A stretch of 64,000 nt of DNA from Pleurodeles waltl (lineage: Eukaryota > Chordata > Amphibia > Caudata > Salamandridae). Position numbers and translations under genes: made by a program. Below the pieces are notes generated by a model that was given only the letters and a program-made list of their open reading frames with translations, was not told where the DNA came from and ran no database searches. Below are positions 1-9,963 of the stretch, piece after piece. Position 1 is the first letter of the stretch. Each line of letters begins with the position of its first letter. The DNA lies in NCBI RefSeq assembly GCF_031143425.1, contig NC_090446.1, positions 1,021,035,066-1,021,099,065 of the forward strand, given 5' to 3'.

Positions 1-1055
1 GTGGCGTCAAACTCCGTTGCTTCACCCTCCCGGGCCAAGTGGGTTGCAGCTCCCTCCTGCTCCGGTGCCACTGCTCCTCTGCCTGATGATGCTATTGCAC
101 ACAAGAACAGGGAGACAACAAAAAGGTGGGGGGGACAGAAGAAAAACATGTTCAGTGCATGCAACACCACTACCGTTGGCGGGCACAACACACAGGGAGC
201 AGCCCTCAGCACTACGCCATGCACTAACAGTTCCTAGCAAATTCACATGCCCATGGGGTACGAGGCCTAAGCCCAATTGCTGCACACCTGGAAGTCACAG
301 GAGCCTGACTAGGTGTAGATGGCTCTTACCACTAGTGGGGTTGGGGTGCCACAGAGCCTGCCTCACAAGGGACCTTGCCTACCAAGTTCGCCCTGGCCTA
401 GGGGAACCCACTGCCCACTTCCCCCACCCAGACACCTCGTAATGTGCGCAGAGTCAGCTGAATGAGAGTGTACTCACCCCTTGTGGCTGCTGTGATGCCC
501 TCAAGCGCCTATCCAACTCTGGATAGGCCACCGCCAGGATCCGGTACATCAGGGGGGTCATGGTGCAACAGGCACCCCTTCCACGCTGGGAGACCATACC
601 CAGCTGGGCCTCCGCCCTCTTCTTGCTCCAGCGGCGCAGGTCCTCCCATCTTTTATGGCAGTGGGTGCGCCATCTGTGGTAGACCCCCAGGGTCCGTAAG
701 TCCTTGGTGATGGCACACCAAATACCCGTCTTCTGGTGGGCGCTGACCTAGAGGAATGGTACAGGGGGAAAGGAAATTACTCAACCGTCCGGACCGTCAT
801 AGTCATTGCCCACCAGTTCCCACCCTGATGCACATACACTCACCATCCGCACATGCAGGCCTCAGCCCCCTCCCAATGTATCTTCCAAGCACACCACTCC
901 AAACAGGCATTGCCCACGCAGCATGCTCACAGTGTACACATATGTTTGTCTGGAGGACCGTACAGTTGCGTGTACTGGGGGAGGACCCCATCCACTAGCT
1001 TCTCCAACTCCTCCGATGTAAAGGCAGGGGCCCTTTCCACAGACACTGTAGCCAT
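1..1055 (-). pseudogene. Myb/SANT-like Harbinger gene A, three exons, C-terminal end outside window
   Basis: Not recognised by name. Exon 1 (ATG at 1055 down to about 940) encodes MATVSVERAPAFTSEELEKL followed by an acidic helix and a GPPDK motif. Exon 2 (747-478, exactly 90 codons with no stop) encodes a second helical part rich in Trp, Arg and Lys, including CHKRWEDLRRWSKK and MTPLMYRILAVAYPELDRRL. It is flanked by an AG acceptor (749-748) and a GTGAGT donor (477). Exon 3 starts near 91 after an AG and runs off the left edge; its likely frame contains APEQEGAATHLAREGEATEF. Together this has the form of a SANT/Myb DNA-binding protein, such as Harbinger elements carry to help the transposase find and enter with its DNA. 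The exon 1 donor is unclear, and the exon 2/exon 3 phase is off by one, so this copy is probably broken. It is transcribed away from the transposase. Confidence 0.6.
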
Positions 1056-1450
1056 TGTCGCTTCCAGACACAGGTCACAGCAGCACTTGCAGTGTAGGTC
1101 CTCTCCTGTTGAAGGTCAGGTATCAAGTGAGTGAACAGACAGAAAATGGCGGTCACGTCCGTGGCGGTGCGTACCCTCACCACCGGCGTACATCGTCATT
1201 GGCTCCTGGGACCCATAGGGCCCAATGTTAACCAATGCAGAATTGCGCTGCGGTCTTCGACCGCCCACCGCGACAGTGTTCAACGCCAGTGAAGTTACCT
1301 CATTTCCCCTTGTCCCACCTTACAGGTCAGGCAGCTGCCATTTCAGGAGGCCACATGAGGTGGATAAAAACTGCGTCACACCTATCTAGGCTGGGAATAC
1401 AGACAGATACCGGCACATTGCGAATTACAAACTATCTGCAAATAACACAT
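1056..1450. promoter_or_regulatory. Putative bidirectional promoter between Myb-like gene A and the transposase
   Basis: The roughly 400 bases between two divergent genes hold an ATTGG box at about 1199, CCAAT boxes near 1220-1230 (two copies, about 10 bases apart) and a GC-rich stretch. A TATA-like GATAAAA lies near 1362, on the transposase side. A possible AG acceptor at about 1325 hints at an untranslated first exon. The promoter role is inferred from position and these boxes only. Confidence 0.35.
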
Positions 1451-2634
1451 TGTGATACCTCAGTGTTGGATGACTCTCTGCTCGCTGTTCTCCTCCGTAG
1501 GGCACGTCTGCTGGGGCAGGTGATGAGATGGCGGCATCCTCAGGTGTACAGACCCCTGGTGGACCTGTCGACAATGGAAGAGAGAGAAATCATAATCACA
1601 TACAGACTTGATTGTGCAACAATCCTGGAACTGTGTGCCCGGTTGGAGCCAGACCTGATGTCAGCTATCCGCCATCCCACAGGAATCCCCCTTCTAGTGC
1701 AGGTCCTGTCTGTTCTCCATTTCCTGGCCAGTGGGTCTTTTCAAACAACAGTGACCATGGCATCAGGGATGTCCCAGCCAATGTTCTCTAATGTGTTGTC
1801 CAGAGTGTTATCTGCCCTGCTGAAATACATGTGCAGCTACATCGTTTTCCCTCAGGGGGAGGATTTGCCCACAGTGAAAGGTGACTTCTATGCCCTGGGA
1901 CATATCCCCAACATCATTGGTGCCATTGATGGAACACATGTGGCATTTGTATCCCCCGATGGAATGAACAGGTGTACAGAAACCGCAAAAGCTACCATTT
2001 GATGAATGTGCAGATGGTGTGTTTGGCAGACCAGTACATCTCCCACGTGAATGCCAAGTATCAGGGCTCAGTGCATGACGCTTACATTTTGAGGAATAGC
2101 AGCATCCCTTATGTGATGGGGCAACTCCAGAGGCACCGTGTGTGGCTAATAGGTGAGGCCAAGGTCCCAATACAGTTGACATAGGTGTCTGGGTATAGGG
2201 CTGTCCCTAAGGGTTAGTGTTTGTCTAAGAGTTGTCCCTCAACATTTGCAGGTGACTCTGGTTATCCCAACCTGTCATGGCTACTGACCCCAGTGAGGAA
2301 TCCCAGGACAAGGGCAGAGGAACGCTACAATGAGGCACATGGGTGAACTAGGAGGATTATAGAACGCACCTTCGGCCTCCTGAAGGCCAGATTCCGGTAC
2401 CTACATCTGACTGGTGGATCCCTATACTACTCACCGTAGAAGGTGTGCCAGATAATCGTGGCCTGCTGTATGCTGCACAACCTGGCTTTGCGACGGCAGG
2501 TGCCTTTTCTGCAGGAGGATGGGCCTGATGGTGGTCTTGTGGCAGCTGTGGAGTCTGTGGACAGTGAAGATAAGGAGGCAGAAGAAGAGGATGTCGACAA
2601 CCGAAACAACATCATCATGCAATACTTCAAGTGA
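1235..2634 (+). pseudogene. HARBI1-like PIF/Harbinger transposase, two exons, broken
   Basis: DDE transposase relic that would cut and rejoin the Harbinger element in the nucleus. The reading frame is open from 1235, but recognisable similarity starts near 1451 (DTSVLDDSLLAVLLRRARLL), so the true start is uncertain. The first catalytic Asp lies in IGAIDGTHV (1916-1942), the second in the YQGSVHDAYI block (about 2060-2090), and the Glu in IERTFGLLKARFRYL (about 2358-2402). A 99 bp GT-AG intron (2153-2251) separates the second and third blocks and is in phase. Breaks: a one-base loss near 1950-1962 moves the frame just before the YRNRKSYHLMNVQ block, and there are in-frame stops at 2344-2346 (TGA) and 2437-2439 (TAG). 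The C-terminus is acidic, ending at TGA 2632-2634. All three catalytic residues survive, but the gene cannot make full-length protein as it stands. Confidence 0.88.
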
Positions 2635-3112
2635 GACACAGGTAAGAAAATGTAACTGCTTCCCACATCTCATACTATTGTTGGAGCTAGCATAAGTCTG
2701 TCATTTTCACTCAGTGTATGGACACTGACTTGTCACTTTGACTTTCCATTTTACAGATTTGGGTCCCAGTTTGTGCCCTCTGCTATGCTTACTGCTGGCC
2801 TACAGCTGTGTTACATTGGTATGTGAACAAGTACATTGACATTGCTATATTACATAGATATTGCAATTACACATTTGTGAAAGCACAGACTGACTCCAGA
2901 TTGTTTTGTGATTGAAGTGTGTTTATTTCTGTTCAAATAAGTGGAGGGGGTTGTAAAATGGGCTGGGGTGATGGTGGAGGAATGTCCATGGCAGGGTCCA
3001 GTCTATTTGTTTCACAGGTGCATAGTCCAAAGGGGCATAGGAAGTGGAGCAATGGCAGTTTAAGGTGGACAGGGTGACAAAGTGGGACAGAAGGGTGACA
3101 TTCAGGGGGGTC
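2635..3112. other. Spacer between two convergent Harbinger genes
   Basis: AT-richer tail-to-tail spacer between the transposase stop and the Myb-like gene B stop. AG acceptor-like sequence at about 2755 and short A/T runs are the only visible signals. I see no open frame that looks coding. Confidence 0.4.
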
Positions 3113-4646
3113 TTATTTCCTGGCAGGGGTCTTGGCAATGTTCTCTGTCTTGTTCCTGGATCTCAGGGACCGTTTGTGGGGTGGTTCTCCATCTGCAGGG
3201 GGTGGGGGGCTGGTGGCCTGTTGTTCTTGTGGGGGTGCCTCCTGTCCACTAGTGCCAGCGGAGGTGGAGGGCTGTTCATCGTCCAGGCTAGTGTCAGGGG
3301 CCCGTTGGTGTGCCACTGTGTCCCTCCTGGTGTTGAGAAGGTCTGCCAGCACCCCTGCAATGGTGACCAGGGTGGTGTTGATGGACTTCAAGTTCTCCCT
3401 GATCCCCCGGTAGTGTTCCTCCTGCAGCAGCTGGGTCTCCTGAAACTTGGCCAGTACCGTGCCCATGGTCTCCTGGGAATGGTGGTAAGCTCCCATGATG
3501 TTGGAGAATGCCTCGTGGAGAGTGGGTTCCCTGAGCCTGTCCTCCCCCTGTCCCACAGCAGTCCTCCCAGCTTCCCTGTTATCCTGTGCCTCTATCCCCT
3601 GAACCGTGTGCCCACTGCCACTGCCCCCAGGTCCCTGAGCGTCCTGTGTTAGTGGCGTTGCATGGGTTCTCTGTAGTGGTGGACACACTGCTGATTGACG
3701 TGTCCTGGGGACAGAGGAATGGGCCCGCTGGGTGGGTGCTGTGGCGGTGTTTCCTGAGGGGGGAGGTTCAGTGGTGGTTTGTGACTGTGTCAGGGGAACC
3801 GACTGTCCCGAGGTCCCTGATGGGCCGGGCTTGTCATCTTGATCCAGGCGTACAGAGCTGCTGTCGTCACCGTGGGCCTCTTCTGTGGGGGGACTGGATA
3901 TGTCTGGGACCTCCTGTCCAGTGACGTTGGGTAGGGGTCTTGTTGGGGTGTAAATGCATAGTTATTGTATCTGTGTGTGCCATCTTGTGCAATGGGTGAG
4001 TGACCCTCTACTCCTGTGCTTGCATTATTGCCGTGGCCCTTGTGTGATTGGTGATTTTGGGGCATGAGTGAGTCTCTCTACTGGACATGCTTCGGTGATG
4101 GGTGTCCATGCATTGCTGTTACATGCAGGGCTTGGTTTTGGGATGTGTGGGTTGTGTTAGTGGGGTATCTGTGGGTTGTTTGGGTGATGGGTGTTGGGGT
4201 AAGGGTGGTGGTATGTGATGGCATGCAGTTGGGGTGTGGGGGATTAAGTAGTTAAGATATGACTTACAAGAGTCCAGTCCTCCTGCTACTCCTGCAAGGC
4301 CCTCAGGTTGCATGATCGCCAAGACTTGCTCCTCCCATGTTGTTAGTTGTGGGGGAGGAGGTGGGGGTCCACCACCAGTCCTCTGTACAGCAATCTGGTG
4401 TCTGGATACCACGGAACGTACCTTTCCCCGTAGGTCGTTCCACCTCTTCCTGATGTCATCCCGTGTTCTTGGATGCTGTCCCACTGTGTTAACCCTGTCA
4501 ACAATTCTACGCCATAGCTCCATCTTCCTTGCAATGGATGTCTGCTGCAGCTGTGATCCGAATAGCTGTGGCTCTACCAGGACGATTTCCTCCACCATTA
4601 CCCTGAGCTCCTCCTTAGAGAACCTGGGGCGTCTTTGAGGTGCCAT
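3113..4646 (-). CDS. Myb/SANT-like Harbinger gene B (NAIF1-like partner protein), two exons
   Basis: Likely DNA-binding partner of the Harbinger transposase. The HARBI1/NAIF1 pairing is established for vertebrate Harbinger genes; assigning this protein to that role is inference. Exon 1 (4646-4268) starts with ATG and encodes a trihelix Myb/SANT-like domain at residues about 8-80, with RFSKEELRVMVEEIVLVEPQ, SIARKMELWRRIVDRVN and RTRDDIRKRWNDLRGKVRSV. A proline run and a WEEQVLAIMQPEG helix follow. A GTAAGT donor begins at 4267. Exon 2 (about 3938-3113) follows an AG at 3940-3939 and encodes an acidic, Ser/Pro-rich linker, then a predicted coiled coil (QETQLLQEEHYRGIRENLKS) and a basic tail (HKRSLRSRNKTENIAKTPARK in part). 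Exon 2 appears one base short next to the junction when aligned with the copy at 29811, so the joined frame may be broken there. Each exon frame is otherwise open. Confidence 0.8.
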
Positions 4647-5214
4647 GATGTGGTGTGGGTGATGTGTGAGGTGGTGTTGGTTGTGATGTGTGAGGGGATG
4701 TGTTGGTGTGTGTTGTTTGAGGTGCGTAGATGTTGTGTAATTGATGGTGTTGTGTGTCTATGGATGCTGGTGTTGTTTTAGGTAGTCTCTCTCTCTGGCC
4801 TTCTTTCAAATTTCTGGTTGTAAGGGTTTGTGGGTTATGTGGGTGTGTGCTTTATATTGGATTGGGTGTGTGGGTGTGTTGTGTGTATGTGTATCAGGTG
4901 TGTGTATTTCAAATTGTCCAATGTGGTTGTGTTTTGAAAATGTGTGTGTATTTTGAGCGCAGCGTGTGTACCGCCAATGGTTTACCATGGTTGAATGACC
5001 GCCGCGTTGATTCGTGGGTCGTGATACTGTGGGCATATTCCTGTTGGCGTGATGGTGTAAGTTTTGGTATCGCCAGTTTATCACTGACCTCTGGTGTGGC
5101 AGACTTGTATGGGTGTCTGTATTGTGGCCGATTACGAGATGTGGGTCGTAATACCTGCAGCGGACTTCCGCGGCCGCAGCGGTATGTTGGCGGTCTTCTG
5201 CACGCCGGAAAGCG
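4647..5214. other. GT-rich leader and subterminal region of Harbinger copy 1
   Basis: On the plus strand about 4660-4950 is very rich in TG (for example GTGTGGGTGTGTTGTGTGTA), which lies upstream of Myb-like gene B. The part 4950-5214 matches the subterminal region of the second Harbinger copy (28695-28980), including a shared GGTAAACCATTGGCGGTACA block. No coding frame is convincing. Confidence 0.5.
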
Positions 5215-5244
5215 CAATTTACTGCCAGGGTTGTAATGAGGGCC
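5215..5244 (-). repeat. Right terminal inverted repeat of Harbinger copy 1
   Basis: Read on the minus strand this begins GGCCCTCATTACAACCCTGG and continues CAGTAAATTG. The same order of bases, with few changes, opens the second copy at 28665. The right end of the 26826-28010 MITE shares the TCATT..GACCCTGGCAGT core, linking all three elements. Confidence 0.75.
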
Positions 5245-6311
5245 ATAGTCATTTACAATGCCAATAGCTCAAACTCTTGCAAATGTGAGATCTATTGCAT
5301 TGCAAATGCTTGTTTTAAACTGCAGTGTGAAGTCTTTACCAATGTGATTCAACAACAGTCTGGCGATTTCTGTGAGTTCTTTAAGCCCAGTGGTCACTGT
5401 AGCACTACCTGCTGAGATCACTGGATCTCTACATGCTGGCTCACTTGATCCCTGATTACGAATTAGGCACTTGTTTCTGGCAGCAGCAGCAGGAGTTCAA
5501 AAGAGCCCATATAGTGTTCAGCAGCAGGTGAGCTGAGGAAATTCGGCAGTGTGGAGTACCTCATTTTGTTGCTTGTGCCATGGGTCCTGAAGTTTCTAAC
5601 ACTGGCTCTAGACCACATCCCCACAGAAATCTTAGCTGCCTTAACAGTAAGACTTAGTAACCAGGTGCCCAAAGAGAGGTTGTTTCTGTGCTTCTCCCAG
5701 AGAGGGTTCTATTGTAAGGAATCCAGCTTTTGTGGTGTGAGGCAGTGGGCTATAGGAATGATCAGGTCAGATCTCGCTTTTTCCCACTGTTTTACGCTCA
5801 GCACTCAGAGTTATTCGTGCCTTAAGGGGGCCCTGCAACAAACTCTTCTTCAGTTTGTTACACCTCTTTGTCGTCTGAGAAGTCATGTGATAGAGTTGGT
5901 GGTCTGTGGGTGGTCTGTGGGTGGGGTCACTGGGACCCTGTAGTGTTGGCCCTAGACAATGTGGGATTGTGTGTTCCAGTAGCGCTATGGTGGCCCATGC
6001 CATTTGTCCTCCTGCCTCGCTGGTTTCCTGTCTCTCTGCTATGTCGCAGTACTTTGCCTCTCTTGCAGCTTTTGGATTTCAGGGCAATACTGGCCAATAT
6101 TGGTTAGCACTACTGCGCTTGGTCGCCTCCTTAAGGTCCCCAGATATTGTGGAGGGTGTTAATATAATATTGAACAGCGCTCTTAAAGAAGCAGTTGGAT
6201 TGTGTTTGTCACCAAAAACATCTTGCAGGCTGGGTCTGTTACAGCTATAGTTTATGGGGATGACATTGGGTACTAGAGAATTATATTGCAGTCACATATC
6301 ATACCCCTTCT
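5245..6311. other. Unassigned sequence
   Basis: About 1.1 kb of mixed composition. Several frames of 70-130 codons occur on both strands, but none shows a motif I recognise or a frame conserved elsewhere in the window. I see no TIR, LTR or tandem repeat. Confidence 0.4.
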
Positions 6312-6876
6312 TTGGAGATGTCAAATCCCACTGTACCCTTCCAAGAGGTTTCTGCTCCAAGAACTATTTCCACCACAAAAAGGAGGACAAATTCAGTTTT
6401 TTCTCTTTACCAAAGAGCAGAATTCTTTAAAAAATGGTTAAATGTTATGGATCCTGTTGGAGAGAATATAACAGTTCATGATTTCAAATTTTCATCTCCA
6501 TTGATGGACATTTTGGGAGATTACGAAGTGCTGGATCCTTTTGCATTAAAATCCTCACCACTGACTTAGAACAAGCTCCAGGGGACAAAGGAAAACCGCA
6601 AGTCTATTTTTAAGATATTAGTGTGTTTAATGATTTTCAAATCCTCGCTGTTGGAGGTTTTTTTTTATAAGTCTGATCTATGTATGGAGGATTCGTTCTC
6701 CCCAGACCAACTTTCAATAAAGTATGAATCAATTTTAGAACTTAGGAATTCCTTTTCTTAACCAGGAGAGAATGTATTGCAGCCTCAGACAGTGGATCCA
6801 CCAATTTCCAGTATGTTTACCTCGATCCATTCAGTGCTTTCCACGAAGTGCTTTTCATTTTATTGAAGTTAATTAA
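6312..6876 (+). pseudogene. Degenerate protein-coding relic of unknown family, interrupted by a solo LTR
   Basis: An 85-codon frame at 6312-6569 (with VFSLYQRAEFFKKWLNVMDP) is followed by frame-broken sequence. The A-rich codon style resumes beyond the solo LTR, at 8987-9591, with frames such as YLSMLSLILKALTNKVQDDV and a 61-codon frame at 9406-9591. The style (Lys/Asn/Asp-rich, A-rich plus strand) would suit a LINE ORF1 or gag-like relic, but I cannot assign it. No domain is visible. Confidence 0.25.
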
Positions 6877-8986
6877 TGTTAGAAATTGGGTCTCTTGTTG
6901 GCAGAGGTATACACCCTCATCTAGGTAGGGACCACAATCCTAGTCAAGGTAAGTCACAACACAACACAAATTATCCTGTGCTCACCCTCTGGTAGCTTGG
7001 CACAGAGCTGGCAGGCTTAACTTAGAAGGCAATGTGTAAAGTATTTGTGCAATAAATAATACAGTAACACAGTGAAAACCCCACAAAAATACACCACACA
7101 GGTTTAAAAAAATAGATAATATTCATCTTAATAAAATAAGGTAAACAAATGAAAATCCAATGTACACAAGCAAAGATTAAATCCCACTAAAGCTCTTAGA
7201 AACTCAATATCTCTAACTGGGGCTATCACGGCATCATTGACGAAGTTGTTCCCAATACTTTAACGCCACACACGCCGTCATGGAGTCGCACTGACCCTCG
7301 GGCACATGACCTTTGAAAACAAAGAAACAAAGACGTCATATGGAGTCGGGGAGATGAAGCGTTGCTAAAGCTGGTGTGGCGTCAGCCCCTTACGGCATCC
7401 GGGGAGGTGAGGCATCAGTTTCACACTGGGAGGTGAGGCGTCATTCCCGTCCAGTTGCAGGGGGAGGTGGTGCGGTGACGAGGCGCCGGTGGTTCCTTGT
7501 GACCTGGCAGGGTCATTGAATCACTTGGTCAAAATGTGATGAGTTAATTTTGCAGTGTTGAGATCATACTGCGTGATGTCAATAGCATCGCAGCAACATC
7601 GGACTTATGTTGCAGGCTGCATTTGTTGCATGCAGCAAGGTCGATTGGGCGGGAGCAGCTCTGACGTTGGCATAGCTGAAGACGTTACTGGCATCAATGA
7701 AGTCGGTGAAGTAGCTAAAAGCTAGTAGATGAAGTCTTTGTTGGCCCTGAGACTTCAGAACAGGAGGCAAGCTCAATGCAAGCCCTTGAAGAGCACTTCT
7801 GGGAAAGGCAGAGCCCTTCCAACACAGTCAGGGGCCAGCAGGCAGCAGGGCAATAGTCCTTCTCAACAAAGCAGTCCAGACAAGTCCTTTGGGCAACCAG
7901 GCAGTTCCTCTGACAAAGTTCAGGTGTAGATCCAGAAGTGTCTGAATTGGTGAGGTCAGAGACCAAGTTTATATACCCAAAAATGCCTTTTAAGTGGGGG
8001 AAACTTCAAAGAGTGGTTTTGAGCTGCACAAGTTCCCCTTTTAGCCCAGTCCTCTCTGCCAGGATCCCTGTGGGGGTTTACCAGTCCTTTGTGTGAGGGC
8101 AGGCCACTAAGATCTCCTCAACCCTTCCTGCCCAGGAAGACTAATTCAGTATGGGAATGAATGCAGATGTGACTGAGTGTCCTGCGTTTAGGGTTGTCTG
8201 GGTGGAATGCTCAAACAGCAAAGACCAGAAGTGCATTGGAGACAGGCTGTAACACACAGATGGCAGCAAGTGCAGAGAAATGTCCACTTTCTAAAAGTGG
8301 CACTACTAAAATAGTAATATTATATCCAACTTCACCAGTAAGCAGGATTTTCTATTACTATTCTGGCAAAACTAAACATGACAGGGCTACTCCTTCTAGA
8401 GCAGAATCTACCACTTAAAAGTATGTGAGGGCAGTTCTAATGCTAATCTATGAGAGGAGCAGGCCTCACAGTAATGGGAAACAAATGTGCGCGTTTTTCA
8501 CTACCAGGACGTGTAAATCACATAAGTAGATGTCCTACCTTTTACTAGCATAGCACCCTGCCCTATGGTTTATCTGGGCATACTTTAGGGGTGACTTATA
8601 TGTAGAAAAAGGGGAGTTTAAGGCTTGGCAAGTAGTTTTAAATGCCAAGTTGAAGTGGCAGTGAAACTGCACACACAGGCCTTGCGATGCCAAGAGGCTA
8701 CGTATGTGGGTGGCTCAATCAGTGCAGTAGGCCCACTATTAGCATTTAATGTACAGGCTCTGGGCACATGTAGTGAACTTTTCTAGGGACTTACAAGTAA
8801 ATTAAATATTCCAATTGGGTATGAGCCAATGTTACCATGTTTGTAGGGCGAGAGCACATGCACTTGAGCACTGGAGCGGTGTTAAAGTTTCCAGAGTCCT
8901 AAAGCCAACAAAAATGAGGTCAGAAAAAGAGGAGAAGGAAGGCAAAATGTTTCCGGTGACCCTTCAGAGGGGGCCATTTTCCAACA
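6877..8986. mobile_element. Solo LTR, 2.1 kb, Ty3/gypsy type
   Basis: The segment opens TGTTAGAAATTGGGTCTC and closes GGGCCATTTTCCAACA, that is TG...CA. The five bases before it (6872-6876, ATTAA) and after it (8987-8991, ATTAT) agree in four of five, as expected of an old target duplication. No internal gag or pol lies beside it, so it is most simply a solo LTR left by recombination between two LTRs. A diverged relative of its first 300 bases occurs at about 26430-26600 (shared words such as GTATTT.TGCA followed by AATAAA-like runs). Orientation cannot be fixed. The weak frames inside are not credible genes. Confidence 0.7.
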
Positions 8987-9904
8987 ATTATCAAGAACAT
9001 TATTTGTCAATGTTATCTTTGATTTTGAAAGCACTTACTAATAAAGTACAGGATGATGTACTAAGGAATCCTAAACCTAACACTGACGAATCTCTGCTTT
9101 CAAGCTAAAGGAATTGCTTTTCACAGTCTATGGTTCCAACCTTAGAGAAAAGGCTTGCCCTTCCTAGATTAAAAATATCCCTTTTGGATAATGATCCAGC
9201 CCCAATTGAGAAAACGGCCAAAAGTTGTTCGGATATGTCTAAATGTACATCCTCTTTGTCCCCTGTTACAGGTATAAGTAAGGGAAGAGTTGGTTAAACC
9301 TGGTGTGGATAATGACCCTCAAAGTGCCATTCAGGATACTATAGAAAGGGTGACTATGTTTGTCTAGATATTAGGCCAAGTCCTGAACTCCCCAAGATCA
9401 TATAAATGGAGAATATGATAGAAAGCCACAAAGAAAATCAGATTTGTGAATCTGCTCAATTAGCTACACCAGTGGAACAAGAGATCGCTCCTCAGGTGGA
9501 TCCCATAACTAATTCACTCTCATTAGGTGTTGGTCCTTCGTTGCTTACCTTTACATGCAAAGCTGTGCCACCCAAGTGTCCTGTGAAATGAAGGGGGAAA
9601 TGCTGAGATGAATTTTTACGTTAGGAACAATACTGAAGTACATCATGTGAGGAAAGGGAAAATATCTACACTTAATCCGACTGCTGTGTTCTTCTCACTG
9701 AAATTGAGCCTGGGTCAACGAAATGTCAACTTGCCTGTTGTAGGTACACTAGCACATCCAAGAACTCGATTACAGTAAGATGCTGTTGCTTGCAACATTC
9801 CGACTTATTTGGGTATATTCATAACATTCTTGAATATCAAGTTTGCATTAACCAATGTTTGTTAACTGTCTAACTCATTACAACCAATGCTTGTTGACTA
9901 TGCA
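8987..9904. other. Unassigned sequence with decayed open frames
   Basis: Continuation of the A-rich relic described at 6312-6876, on the far side of the solo LTR, with a frame at 9406-9591. After about 9600 it becomes non-coding in appearance. No family could be assigned. Confidence 0.3.
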
Positions 9905-9958
9905 CATTGTATTCCACCTGCTCCAACTTTAATGGTTCCTGCATCAGATGCGGGATTG
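9905..9958 (-). pseudogene. Fragment of the older Ty3/gypsy pol, left of the 9964-18106 insertion
   Basis: On the minus strand this encodes the second half of a conserved block that begins at about 18150. Read across the insertion, the motif is EPVVHKARTIPH on the right side and the run on to LMQEPLKLEQVE on the left. It matches the short segment just before the reverse transcriptase palm in K02A2.6-like Ty3/gypsy elements (known pattern: P-V-hydrophobic-H-x-x-R-x-hydrophobic-P, then EPLK). Similarity stops at about 9905, so the rest of pol is missing. Confidence 0.7.
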
Positions 9959-9963
9959 TACGT

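Larger units (their letters stand above)
1..5244. mobile_element. PIF/Harbinger DNA transposon, left end outside window
   Basis: The right end is marked by a terminal inverted repeat at about 5215-5244; read on the minus strand it begins GGCCCTCATTACAACCCTGG. A nearly matching start (GGCCCTCATTATGACATTGG) is found at 28665, the left end of a second copy. Between the window edge and 5244 lie a HARBI1-like transposase relic and two Myb/SANT-like genes. The matching left TIR is not visible, so it is presumed to lie before position 1. No other terminus was found between the three genes, which is why they are placed in one element. Two abutting Harbingers cannot be excluded. Confidence 0.75.

Noticed and set aside
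3044..3652. 202-codon plus-strand frame
   Set aside because: It is the antisense shadow of exon 2 of Myb-like gene B, whose coiled coil and basic tail are meaningful on the minus strand.
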